Shown: positions 42,472 through 52,482, counted from the first letter of the stretch. The stretch: 64,000 nucleotides of DNA from Pseudomonadota bacterium (GCA_030145845.1 JAIXHJ010000002.1:310001-374000); one strand, 5' to 3'. Notes: generated by a model not told the origin, from the letters alone. Made by a program: numbers and translations.

Positions 42472-44889
42472 TTACTGCAGCGGACCGGCGCTGTTCTCCG
42501 CCTGGCGTTCGTTCTCATTGAGGAACTGGTGCAGTTGTCCGAGAGAGAGCGGCCGGCTGAACAGATAACCCTGGCCTTCGTCGCAGTTATTACGGCGCAG
42601 GAACTGCAGTTGCTCCTGGGTTTCGACCCCTTCGGCGACCACGGTCAGTGACAGTTTGTGTGCCATCGCGATCACTGCCGCGGTAATGGCCATGTCGTTC
42701 TGGTCGCCGGGGATGTCGGTAACGAATGAGCGGTCAACCTTGAGCACATCAATCGGGAAGCGCTTGATGTAAGCCAGCGAGGAGTAGCCGGTACCGAAGT
42801 CGTCGATGGCGATGGCCACCCCGGTTTTTTTGATTTCCTGCATGATCTGAATGGCGGATTCCACATCTTCCATCAGCGTACTTTCGGTAATCTCAAGTTC
42901 CAGACAGGCAGGCGGGATGCGGGTGATTTCCAGCACGCTGCGGATACGCTGCAGCAGGTAAGGGTCGGTGAACTGCCGGGCCGACAGGTTGACCGCCACT
43001 TTGGCGTGTGGCGGCAGAACTTTGCTGCGGATCAGTGAACTGATCTGACGGCAGCTCTGTTCCAGTACCCAGCTGCCGATTTCCAGAATCTGGCCGGTTT
43101 CTTCGGCTACCGGGATAAAGCGGTCGGGCGTGATCATGCCCTTTTCCGGGTGCTGCCAGCGGATCAGGGATTCCACTCCGGTGACGGTGAAGTCGCTGAG
43201 GCTGATCTTGGGCTGGAATACCAGACTGAACTGTTCCCGGTTGATGGCTTCGGTGATTTCTTTTTCCAGTGACAGGTGCGCCAGAATGGAGTGGTTCATG
43301 TCTTCGGAGAAAAACTGGAAGTTGTTACGGCCGAGTTCCTTGGCGCGGTACATGGCCAGGTCGGCGTTTTTCATCAGCGTGTTCACATCCGTGGAATCAT
43401 CCGGCGTCATGGTGATGCCGATACTGACGGTGGTGATGATGTCCTGGCCTTTGATGCGGATCGGCCGTGCCATGGTGTGCAGCAGCTTTTCGGCCACGAC
43501 CAGGACATCGGAGGTCTGGTGCACGTCGGTCAGCAGAATGGTGAATTCGTCACCGCCGATACGGGACACCGTATCGTTTTCACGCACGGCGGTGGTCAGG
43601 CGGTTGGCCACTTCCTTCAGCAGAATATCGCCGGCATCGTGGCCAAGCGTGTCGTTAACGCGCTTGAACTGGTCCATATCGAGGAACATCAGCGCCATGG
43701 AAGAGCCGGAGCGGAGTACGCTTTTGACGGATTTTTCCAGCCGGTTCTTGAACAGCCGGCGGTTGGCCAGACCGGTCAGGGGGTCATAGAAGGCCAGGGT
43801 TTCCATCTGCAGTTGGGCGGCTTTCAGTTCGGAAATATCAGAGATGGCACCCAGGTAGCCCAGCAGTTCACCGTTGCGGTCATGCAGGGCTGAGGCCAGC
43901 AGCTGAATCCAGACATGGCTCTGATCGCGGCGTAACAGCCGCAGTTCAAGGGCGATGCCTTCCTGATCGCAGATCAGGCGGTTCCAGGCCTGCTGGACGT
44001 CAGCCAGATCGTCGGGGTGAATGCGGGCAAACCACTCCTGCAGGCCGGGCAGGTCATCCTGTACGCCGTGAATGTCGCGCCAGCGCTGATTGACATACTG
44101 CAGCCGTTGTTTGGCATCGACCTGAAAGATCCCCACCGGCGACAGCGCGGTCAGTTTACGGAAACGTTCTTCACTGGTTTTCAGTGAGGCGTTTTCTTCT
44201 TCCACGGTGCGCAGCAGGCTGTTGAACAGGTCAACCAGATCGCCGATCTCGTCGTTGTTTTCTTTGCCGGCACGGATGGAGTAGTCCTTGCGCAGCATGA
44301 TGTTGCGCAGGGTGTTGCTCAGATCCTTCATCGGCCGGGCGACCACGTTCTGCAGCCGCGAGGCGAGCAGAACCGAGAGCATGACGGCGGCGGCGAGGAT
44401 GATGACGGAGAACACCAGGAACTGACGGATTCTGCCCATCAGCCCGTCGGGGCTGACTTCAATATAAAGGGTGCCGATCGGGGTATCGTCGAGCAGGATC
44501 GGGAAAAACTGACTGAAGGCCGAATCCTGCTGGCTCTGCAGCGGGTGCAGCTGGTCGGGGCAGAGGCCCTCACGACTGTCCCGGTTGTACTGGGCGGCCA
44601 GGGTTTTCGGGTCGGCATAGAGGCAGCCGCGCAGTACGCTGCTGTCAGCGCGCAGGGTGTCGAGGTTGTTCTGCAGCAGGGCGTAATCACTGAAGGTCAG
44701 GGCGGCGGTCGAGCGGGTCGCAATCACCTGCCCGAGAATGGACAGTTTCTGCTGTACATCCTGACGCGCCAGATAATATTCCAGTGAAATAAAAGCTAGG
44801 TTGGACATCACCAGTGACAGGCTGGTGGTAATCAGGGCAATGATAACCAGCTTACGGCGCAGCGACTGGGCGTTCAGGGATCTGATCAT
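42472..44889 (-). CDS. membrane GGDEF-EAL protein with PAS domain
   Basis: An 805-residue signalling protein: N-terminal membrane helix (about 12-35), periplasmic sensor region, second helix (about 150-175), HAMP (about 175-230), PAS (about 245-355), GGDEF (about 365-530) and EAL (about 545-795). The cyclase signature GGDEF is intact in RIGGDEFTIL. In the phosphodiesterase domain the EAL motif reads ESL (GVESLIRWQHPEKG), keeping the metal-binding glutamate; downstream EITEST, DDFGTGYSSL and KVDRSF are intact. It may therefore make and degrade c-di-GMP, with the balance set by the sensor. Confidence 0.92.
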   Translation of the reverse strand: MIRSLNAQSLRRKLVIIALITTSLSLVMSNLAFISLEYYLARQDVQQKLSILGQVIATRSTAALTFSDYALLQNNLDTLRADSSVLRGCLYADPKTLAAQYNRDSREGLCPDQLHPLQSQQDSAFSQFFPILLDDTPIGTLYIEVSPDGLMGRIRQFLVFSVIILAAAVMLSVLLASRLQNVVARPMKDLSNTLRNIMLRKDYSIRAGKENNDEIGDLVDLFNSLLRTVEEENASLKTSEERFRKLTALSPVGIFQVDAKQRLQYVNQRWRDIHGVQDDLPGLQEWFARIHPDDLADVQQAWNRLICDQEGIALELRLLRRDQSHVWIQLLASALHDRNGELLGYLGAISDISELKAAQLQMETLAFYDPLTGLANRRLFKNRLEKSVKSVLRSGSSMALMFLDMDQFKRVNDTLGHDAGDILLKEVANRLTTAVRENDTVSRIGGDEFTILLTDVHQTSDVLVVAEKLLHTMARPIRIKGQDIITTVSIGITMTPDDSTDVNTLMKNADLAMYRAKELGRNNFQFFSEDMNHSILAHLSLEKEITEAINREQFSLVFQPKISLSDFTVTGVESLIRWQHPEKGMITPDRFIPVAEETGQILEIGSWVLEQSCRQISSLIRSKVLPPHAKVAVNLSARQFTDPYLLQRIRSVLEITRIPPACLELEITESTLMEDVESAIQIMQEIKKTGVAIAIDDFGTGYSSLAYIKRFPIDVLKVDRSFVTDIPGDQNDMAITAAVIAMAHKLSLTVVAEGVETQEQLQFLRRNNCDEGQGYLFSRPLSLGQLHQFLNENERQAENSAGPLQ

Positions 44890-45254
44890 AAGCTGTAACG
44901 GTTTCCCTGCGGAGCAGGTGTGGTGGGCCGGTGGCTGTGCTTCCTGATGATACTGCCTGTCGGAATCATGCTGTCCTGCTGATTGCTCTCGTTAATCTGG
45001 GCCATGACGGGTGTGTGTATGGCAGGTCCGGTGGCCGTGTGCTGCTGACCGGAACCGTATTAACAGGCTCTTGGAAGAAAGTGTCAATCTGTCTGACGAT
45101 CCGGTGGCCTGATTCCGGTGCCGGGCGAAAACAGCAGAACCCTGATTCAGCATAGAAAAGCTCCGGCCGATTGCTATCGGCCGGGCAAAAAAAACTGGCC
45201 ATTGAGGCCAGTACAAGGGGGAGGAAAACAACAATGGAGAGAGTTGTTACAGTC
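44890..45254. other. intergenic region with tandem hairpins
   Basis: 365 bp with no gene. Right of 45160 two hairpins stand in tandem: CCGGCCGAT-TGCT-ATCGGCCGG (about 45163-45184) and the terminator at 45186-45212. The promoter of the GGDEF-EAL gene should lie just right of 44889. Confidence 0.5.
45186..45212 (-). terminator. terminator of the MlaC-like gene
   Basis: ACTGGCC-ATTGA-GGCCAGT stem with eight T following on the minus strand, 43 bp downstream of the MlaC-like stop. Confidence 0.8.
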
Positions 45255-45875
45255 TTAGTCTGTGGCGTCAGCAGAAAGTTCCGCCAGTAACTCATTCATA
45301 CTGATGTTCTGCAGTTTTTCGGTCAGCTGATCCCGATAGGTTTTGACCATACCCAGCCCGGCAACGATGGCGTCGTATACGCGCCACTGACCGGTTTCGT
45401 CGTCCAGGTAGAGGCGGAAATCGACCGGTACGGTCTGGCCGGTGGTCTGCATCAGGGTGCCTTTGACCAGTGCTTTATCGCCATTGGGGCTGAAGCGTGG
45501 TGCTTCAAAGTTGAACTGCTCGCCACTGAAGGCTTTGAAAGCGCCGCTGTAAGTACGGATCTGCAGTTCGCGGAAACGGTCGATAAATTCCTGACGTTGT
45601 TCAGGCGTGGCGCGGCGCCAGTATTTACCGAGAGCGCCCATGGCGATTTTTTCCTGATCAATGACCGGTACGATGTAGGTCATGACCAGCCGGCGGACCT
45701 CTTCTTCGGTGCGGGCTTCCGGTTCCAGTTTATTCAGCTCAGAGATAATCCCGGCGGTGGCATCTTCAACTACCTGCTGCGGTGGTTTGGTGTCACTGGC
45801 TGCTGCCTGGGCAGAAAGCACAACGGCTGCCAGGAACAGGATCAGAGCAGAAGCGGCCTGGAAGGCGATTCTCAT
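45255..45875 (-). CDS. mlaC: MlaC-like periplasmic phospholipid-binding protein
   Basis: A 206-residue protein with a signal peptide (to about AQAAAS) and the MlaC/Ttg2D fold: KPPQQVVEDATAGIISELNKL, VIDQEKIAMGALGKYWRRATPEQRQEFIDRFRELQIRTYSGAF and GQWRVYDAIVAGLGMVKTYRDQL. MlaC carries phospholipids between the outer-membrane MlaA complex and the inner-membrane MlaFEDB transporter. No other mla gene is in the window, although it ends at its own terminator. Either the rest of the system is elsewhere or this is a second, orphan copy. Confidence 0.9.
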   Translation of the reverse strand: MRIAFQAASALILFLAAVVLSAQAAASDTKPPQQVVEDATAGIISELNKLEPEARTEEEVRRLVMTYIVPVIDQEKIAMGALGKYWRRATPEQRQEFIDRFRELQIRTYSGAFKAFSGEQFNFEAPRFSPNGDKALVKGTLMQTTGQTVPVDFRLYLDDETGQWRVYDAIVAGLGMVKTYRDQLTEKLQNISMNELLAELSADATD

Positions 45876-45996
45876 GGTGTCGGTACTCCGCGATTATAGT
45901 GTTTATCCAGCCAGTATGGCTGTCCCGGCGGTCTGTTAAAAGAGATGCCATATGAATTTTTAGTTTCATTCATGGGACATTAGCTAATTTTTAATC

Positions 45997-46398
45997 TTAA
46001 TTGTATCGTATTTTGTCATCTATCTGTTGAAAGCCACGCCGGAATAATGTCTCTCTGAGATCGTTCGGGCAGGTGCTGAGTTCCAGCGTCAGGCCTTCAT
46101 TCCTCGCCTGTTGCTGAATTAGCTGCAGCATCTGATGCATAACACCGCGCCGTTGCGTGATTTGTCTGACACCAGCCTGGCTGAGGATAATCCGTTGCTC
46201 CTGCGGCTCAGCCAGCAGCACGCCGACGATACGGTCATTAAAACGTCCGGCCCAGATCCAGCCGCCAGCGGCGAGGAAGGTTTCCAGGCCGTCGTCGCTG
46301 CAGGTAAATCCCTGCGGGCTGGTTTCCTGACGGATTTTGCGGATGTCATTCAGGTCGGCTTCGTCAGGGGTACGGATGATCTCGAGTTTTACAGGCAC
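45997..46398 (-). CDS. GNAT acetyltransferase-fold protein, PanM/PanZ-like
   Basis: A 133-residue single-domain GNAT protein. The GTG start at 46398 is chosen because GGAG lies about 7 bp upstream and the product then begins PVKLEIIRTPDEADLNDIRKI, close in size and wording to E. coli PanM (YhhK). The motifs are WAGRFNDRIVGVLL and the acetyl-CoA loop VRQITQRRGVMHQML. PanM/PanZ senses acetyl-CoA and promotes PanD maturation. Some GNAT family members acetylate other substrates, so the assignment is tentative. A longer in-frame start at 46491 is rejected. It is divergent from hisB. Confidence 0.65.
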   Translation of the reverse strand: MPVKLEIIRTPDEADLNDIRKIRQETSPQGFTCSDDGLETFLAAGGWIWAGRFNDRIVGVLLAEPQEQRIILSQAGVRQITQRRGVMHQMLQLIQQQARNEGLTLELSTCPNDLRETLFRRGFQQIDDKIRYN

Positions 46399-46565
46399 TG
46401 CAGGCTCCGGTTTTCGTTCGGGGGAGAGGGGATGTCCGGGGAAGCTGATGCGGGTGGCAGAGAAGCGACTGGGAAATTGCTCCGGGGCCACATCCCCGGC
46501 CTACTTTCTTAAGCGCTTTGCTTTATAATGCTTTCTTTTCCATTTTGCGAGAGTTGGAGCAGACC

Positions 46566-47156
46566 ATGACCCGCGCAGCCAAGGTCGAGCGGAATACGCT
46601 TGAGACCAAGATCAGCGTCGCCATTGATCTCGATGGTACCGGCAAATCAAAGTTTGATACCGGGGTGCCTTTCCTCGAGCACATGATGGACCAGATCGCC
46701 CGCCATGGTCTGATCGATCTCGACATCACCTGCAAGGGTGACCTGCACATTGATGATCACCACACCGTGGAAGATATCGGCATCACGCTGGGGCAGGCCT
46801 TTGCCCAGGCGGTGGGCGATAAGAAAGGGATTGTGCGTTACGGCCACGCCTATGTGCCGCTGGACGAAGCCCTGTCACGGGTGGTGATTGATTTCTCCGG
46901 TCGCCCGGGTCTGTTTATGGACGTTGAATTTACCCGCGCAGCCATCGGTAAGCTGGATACGCAGTTGTTCTGGGAGTTTTTCCAGGGCTTCGTCAATCAC
47001 GCCGGCGTGACCCTGCACATAGATAACCTTAAGGGTTTCAATGCTCACCATCAGGCGGAAACCATTTTCAAGGCTTTCGGCCGGGCGCTGCGTATGGCAC
47101 TGAGTATGGATCCACGTATGGAAGGTATGATGCCGTCCACCAAAGGGTGTCTGTGA
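46566..47156 (+). CDS. hisB: imidazoleglycerol-phosphate dehydratase
   Basis: A 197-residue, single-function HisB (dehydratase only), step six of histidine biosynthesis. Metal-binding histidine motifs are [28 protein letters not shown] and [11 protein letters not shown] with [17 protein letters not shown]. The start at 46566 gives [18 protein letters not shown], and GGAGCAG precedes it; an upstream in-frame start at 46518 is less likely. A -10-like TATAAT at 46524-46529 may serve the operon. It leads a four-gene his operon. Confidence 0.98.
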   Translation: MTRAAKVERNTLETKISVAIDLDGTGKSKFDTGVPFLEHMMDQIARHGLIDLDITCKGDLHIDDHHTVEDIGITLGQAFAQAVGDKKGIVRYGHAYVPLDEALSRVVIDFSGRPGLFMDVEFTRAAIGKLDTQLFWEFFQGFVNHAGVTLHIDNLKGFNAHHQAETIFKAFGRALRMALSMDPRMEGMMPSTKGCL

Positions 47157-47163
47157 GGAGCGT

Positions 47164-47808
47164 ATGAGCAGTACATTCTGTGCAGTCATTGATTATGGTA
47201 TGGGCAATCTGCATTCAGCCCATGGGGCGCTGCAGACGGTGGCGCCGGATACCAAGGTGGTGGTGACCAGTGATCCGGAAGTGATTCTGAAAGCCGATCA
47301 TGTGGTGTTGCCGGGCGTTGGTGCGATCCGCGACTGCATGGCGGAAATCCGCGCGCAGGGCATTGATCAGGTGGTGGCGGAAGTGCGCAAAACCAAACCG
47401 CTGCTGGGTATCTGTGTTGGCCTGCAGGCGATGATGGATCACAGCGAAGAGAACGGCGGTGTTGACTGCATGGGGTTGTTCCCGGGTCAGGTGAAGTTCT
47501 TCGGTCATGATCTGTACGAAAATGGTGAGCACCTGAAAGTACCGCATATGGGCTGGAATCAGGTGCAGCAGGTCGCCCACCCGCTGTGGTCCGGTATTGC
47601 CGACAACAGCCGCTTCTATTTTGTTCACTCCTATTATGTGGCCGCTGAAAAGCCGGAGCAGGTTAAGGGACGTGGTCATTACGGCGTTGATTTTGCGGCG
47701 GCGATGGGCGAGGACAACGTCTTCGCGGTTCAGTTTCACCCGGAAAAAAGTCACAACGCCGGTCTGGCGTTGCTGCGTAACTTTCTTGCATGGGACGGTC
47801 AGGCCTGA
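47164..47808 (+). CDS. hisH: imidazole glycerol-phosphate synthase, glutaminase subunit
   Basis: A 214-residue class I glutamine amidotransferase. The nucleophile cysteine is in [10 protein letters not shown] and the His-Glu pair in [10 protein letters not shown]. It supplies ammonia to HisF for formation of imidazole glycerol phosphate and AICAR. It starts 7 bp after hisB. Confidence 0.98.
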   Translation: MSSTFCAVIDYGMGNLHSAHGALQTVAPDTKVVVTSDPEVILKADHVVLPGVGAIRDCMAEIRAQGIDQVVAEVRKTKPLLGICVGLQAMMDHSEENGGVDCMGLFPGQVKFFGHDLYENGEHLKVPHMGWNQVQQVAHPLWSGIADNSRFYFVHSYYVAAEKPEQVKGRGHYGVDFAAAMGEDNVFAVQFHPEKSHNAGLALLRNFLAWDGQA

Positions 47809-47836
47809 CCCTCAACGAATACATTAAGGTAAAGCA

Positions 47837-48577
47837 ATGCTGGTAATTCCTGCGATTGATTTGAAAGATGGTCAGTGCGTGCGTCTGCGTCAGGGCCGTA
47901 TGGATGACTCCACCGTGTTCGGTGATGATCCGGTTTCCATGGCTAAGCGCTGGGTGGATGCTGGCTGCCGTCGCCTGCATCTGGTCGACCTGAACGGGGC
48001 TTTTGCCGGCGAACCGGTGAATGGTGAAGCGGTCACTGCCATCGCCAAAGCGTTTCCGGGGCTGCCGATCCAGATCGGTGGTGGTATCCGCACGCTGGAG
48101 ACCATCGAGCATTACATCAAAGCCGGTGTCAGCTACGTAATTATCGGTACCAAGGCAGTGAAAGAGCCTGAGTTCGTTAAGGAAGCCTGTCAGGCATTTC
48201 CGGGCACTGTGATTGTTGGTCTGGATGCGCAGGACGGTTTTGTGGCCACCGACGGCTGGGCGGAAGTGTCTTCTGTTAAGGCTGTGGATCTGGCGAAACA
48301 GTTCAAAGACGACGGTGTGACCTCCATCGTTTATACCGATATTGCCCGCGACGGCATGATGCAGGGCGTCAACGTTGAAGCCACGCTGAACCTCGCGGTG
48401 GAAGGCGGCATTCCGGTCATCGCGTCCGGCGGTGTGACCAATATTGAGGATATCCGCGCGCTGTCGAAAGTGGCCGGTCAGGGGATTCTCGGGGCTATTA
48501 CCGGTCGTGCCATTTACGAAGGTACGCTGGATGTGGCTGAGGCCCAGCAGCTGGCGGATGAGTTAACCGGAGCATAA
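47837..48577 (+). CDS. hisA: ProFAR isomerase
   Basis: A 246-residue half-barrel-duplicated TIM barrel that isomerises the ribose of ProFAR (step four). It starts [21 protein letters not shown] with the catalytic aspartate, and later has [31 protein letters not shown] and [14 protein letters not shown]. It lies 28 bp after hisH and 2 bp before hisF. Confidence 0.98.
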   Translation: MLVIPAIDLKDGQCVRLRQGRMDDSTVFGDDPVSMAKRWVDAGCRRLHLVDLNGAFAGEPVNGEAVTAIAKAFPGLPIQIGGGIRTLETIEHYIKAGVSYVIIGTKAVKEPEFVKEACQAFPGTVIVGLDAQDGFVATDGWAEVSSVKAVDLAKQFKDDGVTSIVYTDIARDGMMQGVNVEATLNLAVEGGIPVIASGGVTNIEDIRALSKVAGQGILGAITGRAIYEGTLDVAEAQQLADELTGA

Positions 48578-48579
48578 AC

Positions 48580-49341
48580 ATGGGTCTGGCAAAACGCATT
48601 ATTCCCTGTCTTGATGTTGATAAGGGCCGCGTGGTCAAAGGCGTGAACTTTGTCGGTATCCGCGACGCCGGTGACCCGGTGGAAATCGCCAAACGCTATA
48701 ACGATCAGGGTGCCGATGAAATTACTTTCCTCGATATTACCGCCAGCCATGAGGGCCGGGAGACAACGGTACATATGGTGGAAGCCATCGCTGAGCAGGT
48801 GTTTATCCCGCTGACGGTCGGTGGTGGTATCCGCGAGCTGGATGATATCCGCCGCATGCTCAATGCCGGGGCCGATAAGGTCTCCATCAACTCGGCGGCG
48901 GTGTATAACCCGGAATTCGTAAAGGCGGCTTCGGAGAAATTCGGCGCGCAGTGCATCGTGGTGGCGATTGATGCCAAGCAGGTTGATGACCACTGGGAAA
49001 TCTTTACCCATGGTGGCCGCAAGCCAACCGGCATTAACGCCGTTGAATGGGCGGTGAAGATGGAGCAGTACGGCGCCGGAGAAATCCTGCTGACCTCCAT
49101 GGACCGCGACGGGGTGAAGTCTGGTTTCGATCTGGGCGTGACCCGGGCCATTGCTGATGCGGTGAACATCCCGGTGATTGCTTCCGGTGGTGTCGGTAAC
49201 CTCGATCATCTGGTGGAAGGGGTGAAAGAAGGACACGCCGATGCGGTACTGGCGGCCAGCATTTTTCACTTTGGTGAATACACGGTGCAGGAAGCCAAGC
49301 AGCATATGGCTGCTGCCGGCATTGAGATGCGTCTCGACTGA
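48580..49341 (+). CDS. hisF: imidazole glycerol-phosphate synthase, cyclase subunit
   Basis: A 253-residue TIM barrel partner of HisH. It begins [37 protein letters not shown] with the catalytic aspartate 11, with [15 protein letters not shown] holding the second. It uses HisH-derived ammonia to close the imidazole ring. It is the last gene of the operon and ends at a bidirectional terminator. Confidence 0.98.
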   Translation: MGLAKRIIPCLDVDKGRVVKGVNFVGIRDAGDPVEIAKRYNDQGADEITFLDITASHEGRETTVHMVEAIAEQVFIPLTVGGGIRELDDIRRMLNAGADKVSINSAAVYNPEFVKAASEKFGAQCIVVAIDAKQVDDHWEIFTHGGRKPTGINAVEWAVKMEQYGAGEILLTSMDRDGVKSGFDLGVTRAIADAVNIPVIASGGVGNLDHLVEGVKEGHADAVLAASIFHFGEYTVQEAKQHMAAAGIEMRLD

Positions 49342-49355
49342 GGCGCAGAATGCGG

Positions 49356-49393
49356 GCATAAAAAAAGCGACCCTGAGGTCGCTTTTTTTATGC
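49356..49393. terminator. bidirectional terminator between hisF and serA
   Basis: GCATAAAAAAAGCGAC-CCTGAG-GTCGCTTTTTTTATGC, a perfect inverted repeat with A and T runs on either side, serving both converging genes. Confidence 0.9.
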
Positions 49394-49403
49394 CTGGAAG
49401 AAA

Positions 49404-50633
49404 TCAGTACAGTACGCGGGCACGGATGGTGCCTTCGACTTCCTTCATTTTTTCCAGTGCCAGTTCCGACGCGTCTTTGGAAACATCGATTACCACATAG
49501 CCGACTTCTTCAACCGTCTGCAGGTACTGGCCTGAGATGTTGATATTGTTTTCGGCAAAGATCTGGTTGATCGCGTTCATCACGCCCGGCACGTTTTTGT
49601 GGATGTGCAGGATACGGTGAACATTCGGGTTGGATGGCAGTGCCACTTCCGGGAAGTTCACAGAAGAGGTGGTGGTACCGTTGTCGCTGTACTGAGACAG
49701 TTTTTCGCCCACTTCCTTACCGATGTTTTCCTGGGCTTCCATGGTGGAGCCGCCCACGTGCGGGGTCAGGATTACATTATCGAACTCACGCAGCGGAGTG
49801 ACGAATTCTTCGTCATTGCCACGGGGCTCAACCGGGAATACGTCGATGGCGGCGCCAAGCAGTTTTTTGCTGCGCAGGGCATCAGCCAGTGCATCGATAT
49901 CCACCACGGTACCGCGGGATGCGTTCAGCAGGATGGAGCCCTGTTTCATTTGTGCAAACTGTTCGGCACCCATCATCCACTTGGTCGCCGGGGTTTCCGG
50001 AACGTGCAGGGTCACAACATCGGCCAGGTTCAGCAGCTCGTTCAGGGAGCCGACCTGAGTGGCGTTACCGATTGGCAACTTGGTGACGACATCGTAGAAG
50101 TACACGTCCATACCCATGCTTTCTGCCATGACCGACAGCTGGGTACCGATGCTGCCGTAGCCCACGATGCCCAGTTTCTTACCACGGATTTCGTAAGAGT
50201 TAACAGCAGACTTCTGCCAGCCACCACGATGGCAGACCGCATTTTTCTCCGGCACACCACGCATCAGCATAATGGTTTCAGCCAGAGCCAGCTCGGCTAC
50301 GGAGCGGGTGTTGGAATACGGTGCGTTGAACACCGGGATACCACGCTTGGTCGCAGCTTTCAGGTCGACCTGGTTGGTTCCGATACAGAAACAGCCCACG
50401 GCAATCAGTTTCTCTGCAGCGGCGAAGATCTCTTCGGTCAGCTGGGTACGGGAGCGGATACCGATGAAGTGTGCATCCTTGATGCGCTCTTTCAGTTCGT
50501 CTTCCGGCAGAGAGGTTTTCAGGTACTCAATGTTGGTGTAGCCCGCGGCATTGAGGGTGTCGATTGCCGACTGGTGCACGCCTTCCAACAAGAGGAATTT
50601 GATCTTGCTTTTATCAAGGGAGGTTTGAGCCAT
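49404..50633 (-). CDS. serA: D-3-phosphoglycerate dehydrogenase
   Basis: A 409-residue enzyme for the first step of serine synthesis. It begins MAQTSLDKSKIKFLLLEGVHQSA, has the NAD fold GKKLGIVGYGSIGTQLSVMAESMGMDVYFYD, catalytic Arg/Glu/His in NASRGTVVDIDALADAL and DVFPVEP...LTPHVGGSTMEAQENIG, and a C-terminal ACT domain (HIHKNVPGVMNAINQIFAENNINISGQYLQT) for serine feedback. It is close to the E. coli type in length. In this group SerA can also make D-2-hydroxyglutarate from 2-oxoglutarate, which links it to its divergent neighbour. Confidence 0.97.
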   Translation of the reverse strand: MAQTSLDKSKIKFLLLEGVHQSAIDTLNAAGYTNIEYLKTSLPEDELKERIKDAHFIGIRSRTQLTEEIFAAAEKLIAVGCFCIGTNQVDLKAATKRGIPVFNAPYSNTRSVAELALAETIMLMRGVPEKNAVCHRGGWQKSAVNSYEIRGKKLGIVGYGSIGTQLSVMAESMGMDVYFYDVVTKLPIGNATQVGSLNELLNLADVVTLHVPETPATKWMMGAEQFAQMKQGSILLNASRGTVVDIDALADALRSKKLLGAAIDVFPVEPRGNDEEFVTPLREFDNVILTPHVGGSTMEAQENIGKEVGEKLSQYSDNGTTTSSVNFPEVALPSNPNVHRILHIHKNVPGVMNAINQIFAENNINISGQYLQTVEEVGYVVIDVSKDASELALEKMKEVEGTIRARVLY

Positions 50634-50875
50634 GGTGGTACCTATTAAGGACTGTAGTGGAACCTGAGCGGTGGCTACCGGTGCAGAAGCGACAGGCGCT
50701 GATTCTCAGCCTCTGCGGTAAAGACGCCGGCAGACCACCCGGAGTGAAAAGCACTCCGAAAAATAAGGCGCGTATGCTAGCATACCCGGCCTGTTAACGT
50801 GAGCCTCAAACCCGGTTTTCTTCCGGAAGATTACTCATATTGAGGTGAATACTATTCATTCAGGCGGAAACATTC

Positions 50876-52279
50876 ATGACAGCTCTGACTCAGGAAGCCC
50901 TGATCGAACGGTTATCGGCGATTGTCGGTGCCGATAAGGTACGTACGGATGCCGATTCTCTGGAAACCTTCGGTAAGGACTGGACCAAAATCTACGAGCC
51001 AAAGCCGACGGCTATCGTTTTCCCGAAAACGACGGAACAGGTGCGGGATATAGTTCTGCTGGCTAACGAACACCGGCTGGCGCTGGTGCCGTCCGGCGGC
51101 CGCACCGGTCTGAGCGCCGGGGCGGTTGCCGCCGACGGTGAGATCGTCGTGGCGTTTGACTATATGAATCAGATCACTGATTTCAACGCCGTGGACCGCA
51201 CTGTGAAATGTGGTGCCGGTGTGGTGACAGAACAGCTGCATAACTATGCGGAAGAGCAGGGTCTGTTTTATCCGGTCGACTTCGCCTCCTCCGGTTCCAG
51301 TCAGATCGGCGGTAATATCAGCACCAACGCCGGCGGTATTAAAGTGATCCGCTGGGGCATGACCCGTGACTGGGTGGCTGGTCTGACCGTGGTGACCGGG
51401 CAGGGTGATATTCTCGAGCTGAACAAAGATCTGGTGAAGAACAATACCGGTTATGACATGCGTCAGCTGTTTATCGGGGGGGAGGGAACGCTGGGCTTTA
51501 TCACTGAGGCCACCATGCGTCTGACCCGTCAGCCACGCAATCTGACGGTGCTGGTGCTGGGTGTACCGGAGCTGGATGACGTGATGAAAGTGCTGAACCA
51601 GTTCCAGAGTCAGATGGATCTGACCGCGTTTGAATTCTTCTCCGATAAGGCCATGCAGAAAGTGCTGGCACGCGGCGATGTGCCGGCTCCCTTTGAAACC
51701 AGCACCGATTTCTATGCCCTGATTGAGTTTGAAGCCGTGACTGAGGCCGATATGGATCTGGCTATGACCGTCTTCGAACAGTGCCTGGAGCAGGGCTGGG
51801 TGATGGACGGGGTGATCAGTCAGAGTGAAACTCAGGCGGCGAACCTGTGGCGTCTGCGTGAAGATATCTCCGAGACGATTTCCCACTGGACGCCCTATAA
51901 AAACGATATTTCCGTGGTGGTATCCAGAGTGCCGCCGTTCCTGCGCGATATTGATGAAATCGTGACCCGGGAATATCCGGATTTTGAGATTATCTGGTTC
52001 GGCCATATCGGTGACGGTAACCTGCACCTGAATATCCTCAAACCGGATGACCTGCCGAAAGACGAGTTCTTTGCCCGCTGTGCCAATGTGTCGAAGTGGG
52101 TGTTTGAGATTGTGGAAAAATACGCCGGCTCGGTCTCAGCAGAGCATGGTGTTGGCCGCACCAAGAAACCTTATCTTGAATACACCCGTTCGAAAGAAGA
52201 GCTGGCGTATATGCGCGCGGTGAAAGCGGTGTTCGATCCGAACAATGTGATGAACCCGGGTAAGCTGGTGGATCTGTAA
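50876..52279 (+). CDS. FAD-linked dehydrogenase, D-2-hydroxyglutarate type
   Basis: A 467-residue FAD_binding_4/GlcD-type flavoprotein, with VPSGGRTGLSAGAVAADGEIVVAFDYMNQI for FAD binding, GSSQIGGNISTNAGG, and the C-terminal HIGDGNLHLNILKPDD, SAEHGVGRTKKPYLEY and DPNNVMNPGKLVDL. It belongs to a group that oxidises D-2-hydroxy acids, including D-2-hydroxyglutarate and D-lactate. It is divergent from serA across 240 bp. In Pseudomonas stutzeri such an enzyme re-oxidises the D-2-hydroxyglutarate formed by SerA and drives serine synthesis, so this identity is favoured by context; D-lactate dehydrogenase is the alternative. Confidence 0.85.
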   Translation: MTALTQEALIERLSAIVGADKVRTDADSLETFGKDWTKIYEPKPTAIVFPKTTEQVRDIVLLANEHRLALVPSGGRTGLSAGAVAADGEIVVAFDYMNQITDFNAVDRTVKCGAGVVTEQLHNYAEEQGLFYPVDFASSGSSQIGGNISTNAGGIKVIRWGMTRDWVAGLTVVTGQGDILELNKDLVKNNTGYDMRQLFIGGEGTLGFITEATMRLTRQPRNLTVLVLGVPELDDVMKVLNQFQSQMDLTAFEFFSDKAMQKVLARGDVPAPFETSTDFYALIEFEAVTEADMDLAMTVFEQCLEQGWVMDGVISQSETQAANLWRLREDISETISHWTPYKNDISVVVSRVPPFLRDIDEIVTREYPDFEIIWFGHIGDGNLHLNILKPDDLPKDEFFARCANVSKWVFEIVEKYAGSVSAEHGVGRTKKPYLEYTRSKEELAYMRAVKAVFDPNNVMNPGKLVDL

Positions 52280-52431
52280 CGCGGTCGTCGCTGCAGGCAA
52301 TAAAAAAAGGAGGCTCAGGCCCACTGCTGTCCTACAGTTTTAACGAACTCTGTTTTCTGTAGACGACGTATACACCTGCAACGCCCAATGCCTCGCAGGG
52401 GAACTTCTCCCCTTGCCGGCGGGCATTTATA

Positions 52432-52482
52432 CCTGACCGCCATGGATGGCGGAAATGCCTGTTTTGCAGGAGCAAAAACAGG
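52432..52482 (+). repeat. 51-bp double-hairpin unit nested in element copy 2
   Basis: It comprises CCGCCATGGATGGCGG and GCCTGTTTTGC...GCAAAAACAGGC. It is identical to the reverse complement of 24652-24702, but here sits in the left third of the element rather than near its right end. Copy 1 has only a few bases at this position. Confidence 0.75.
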
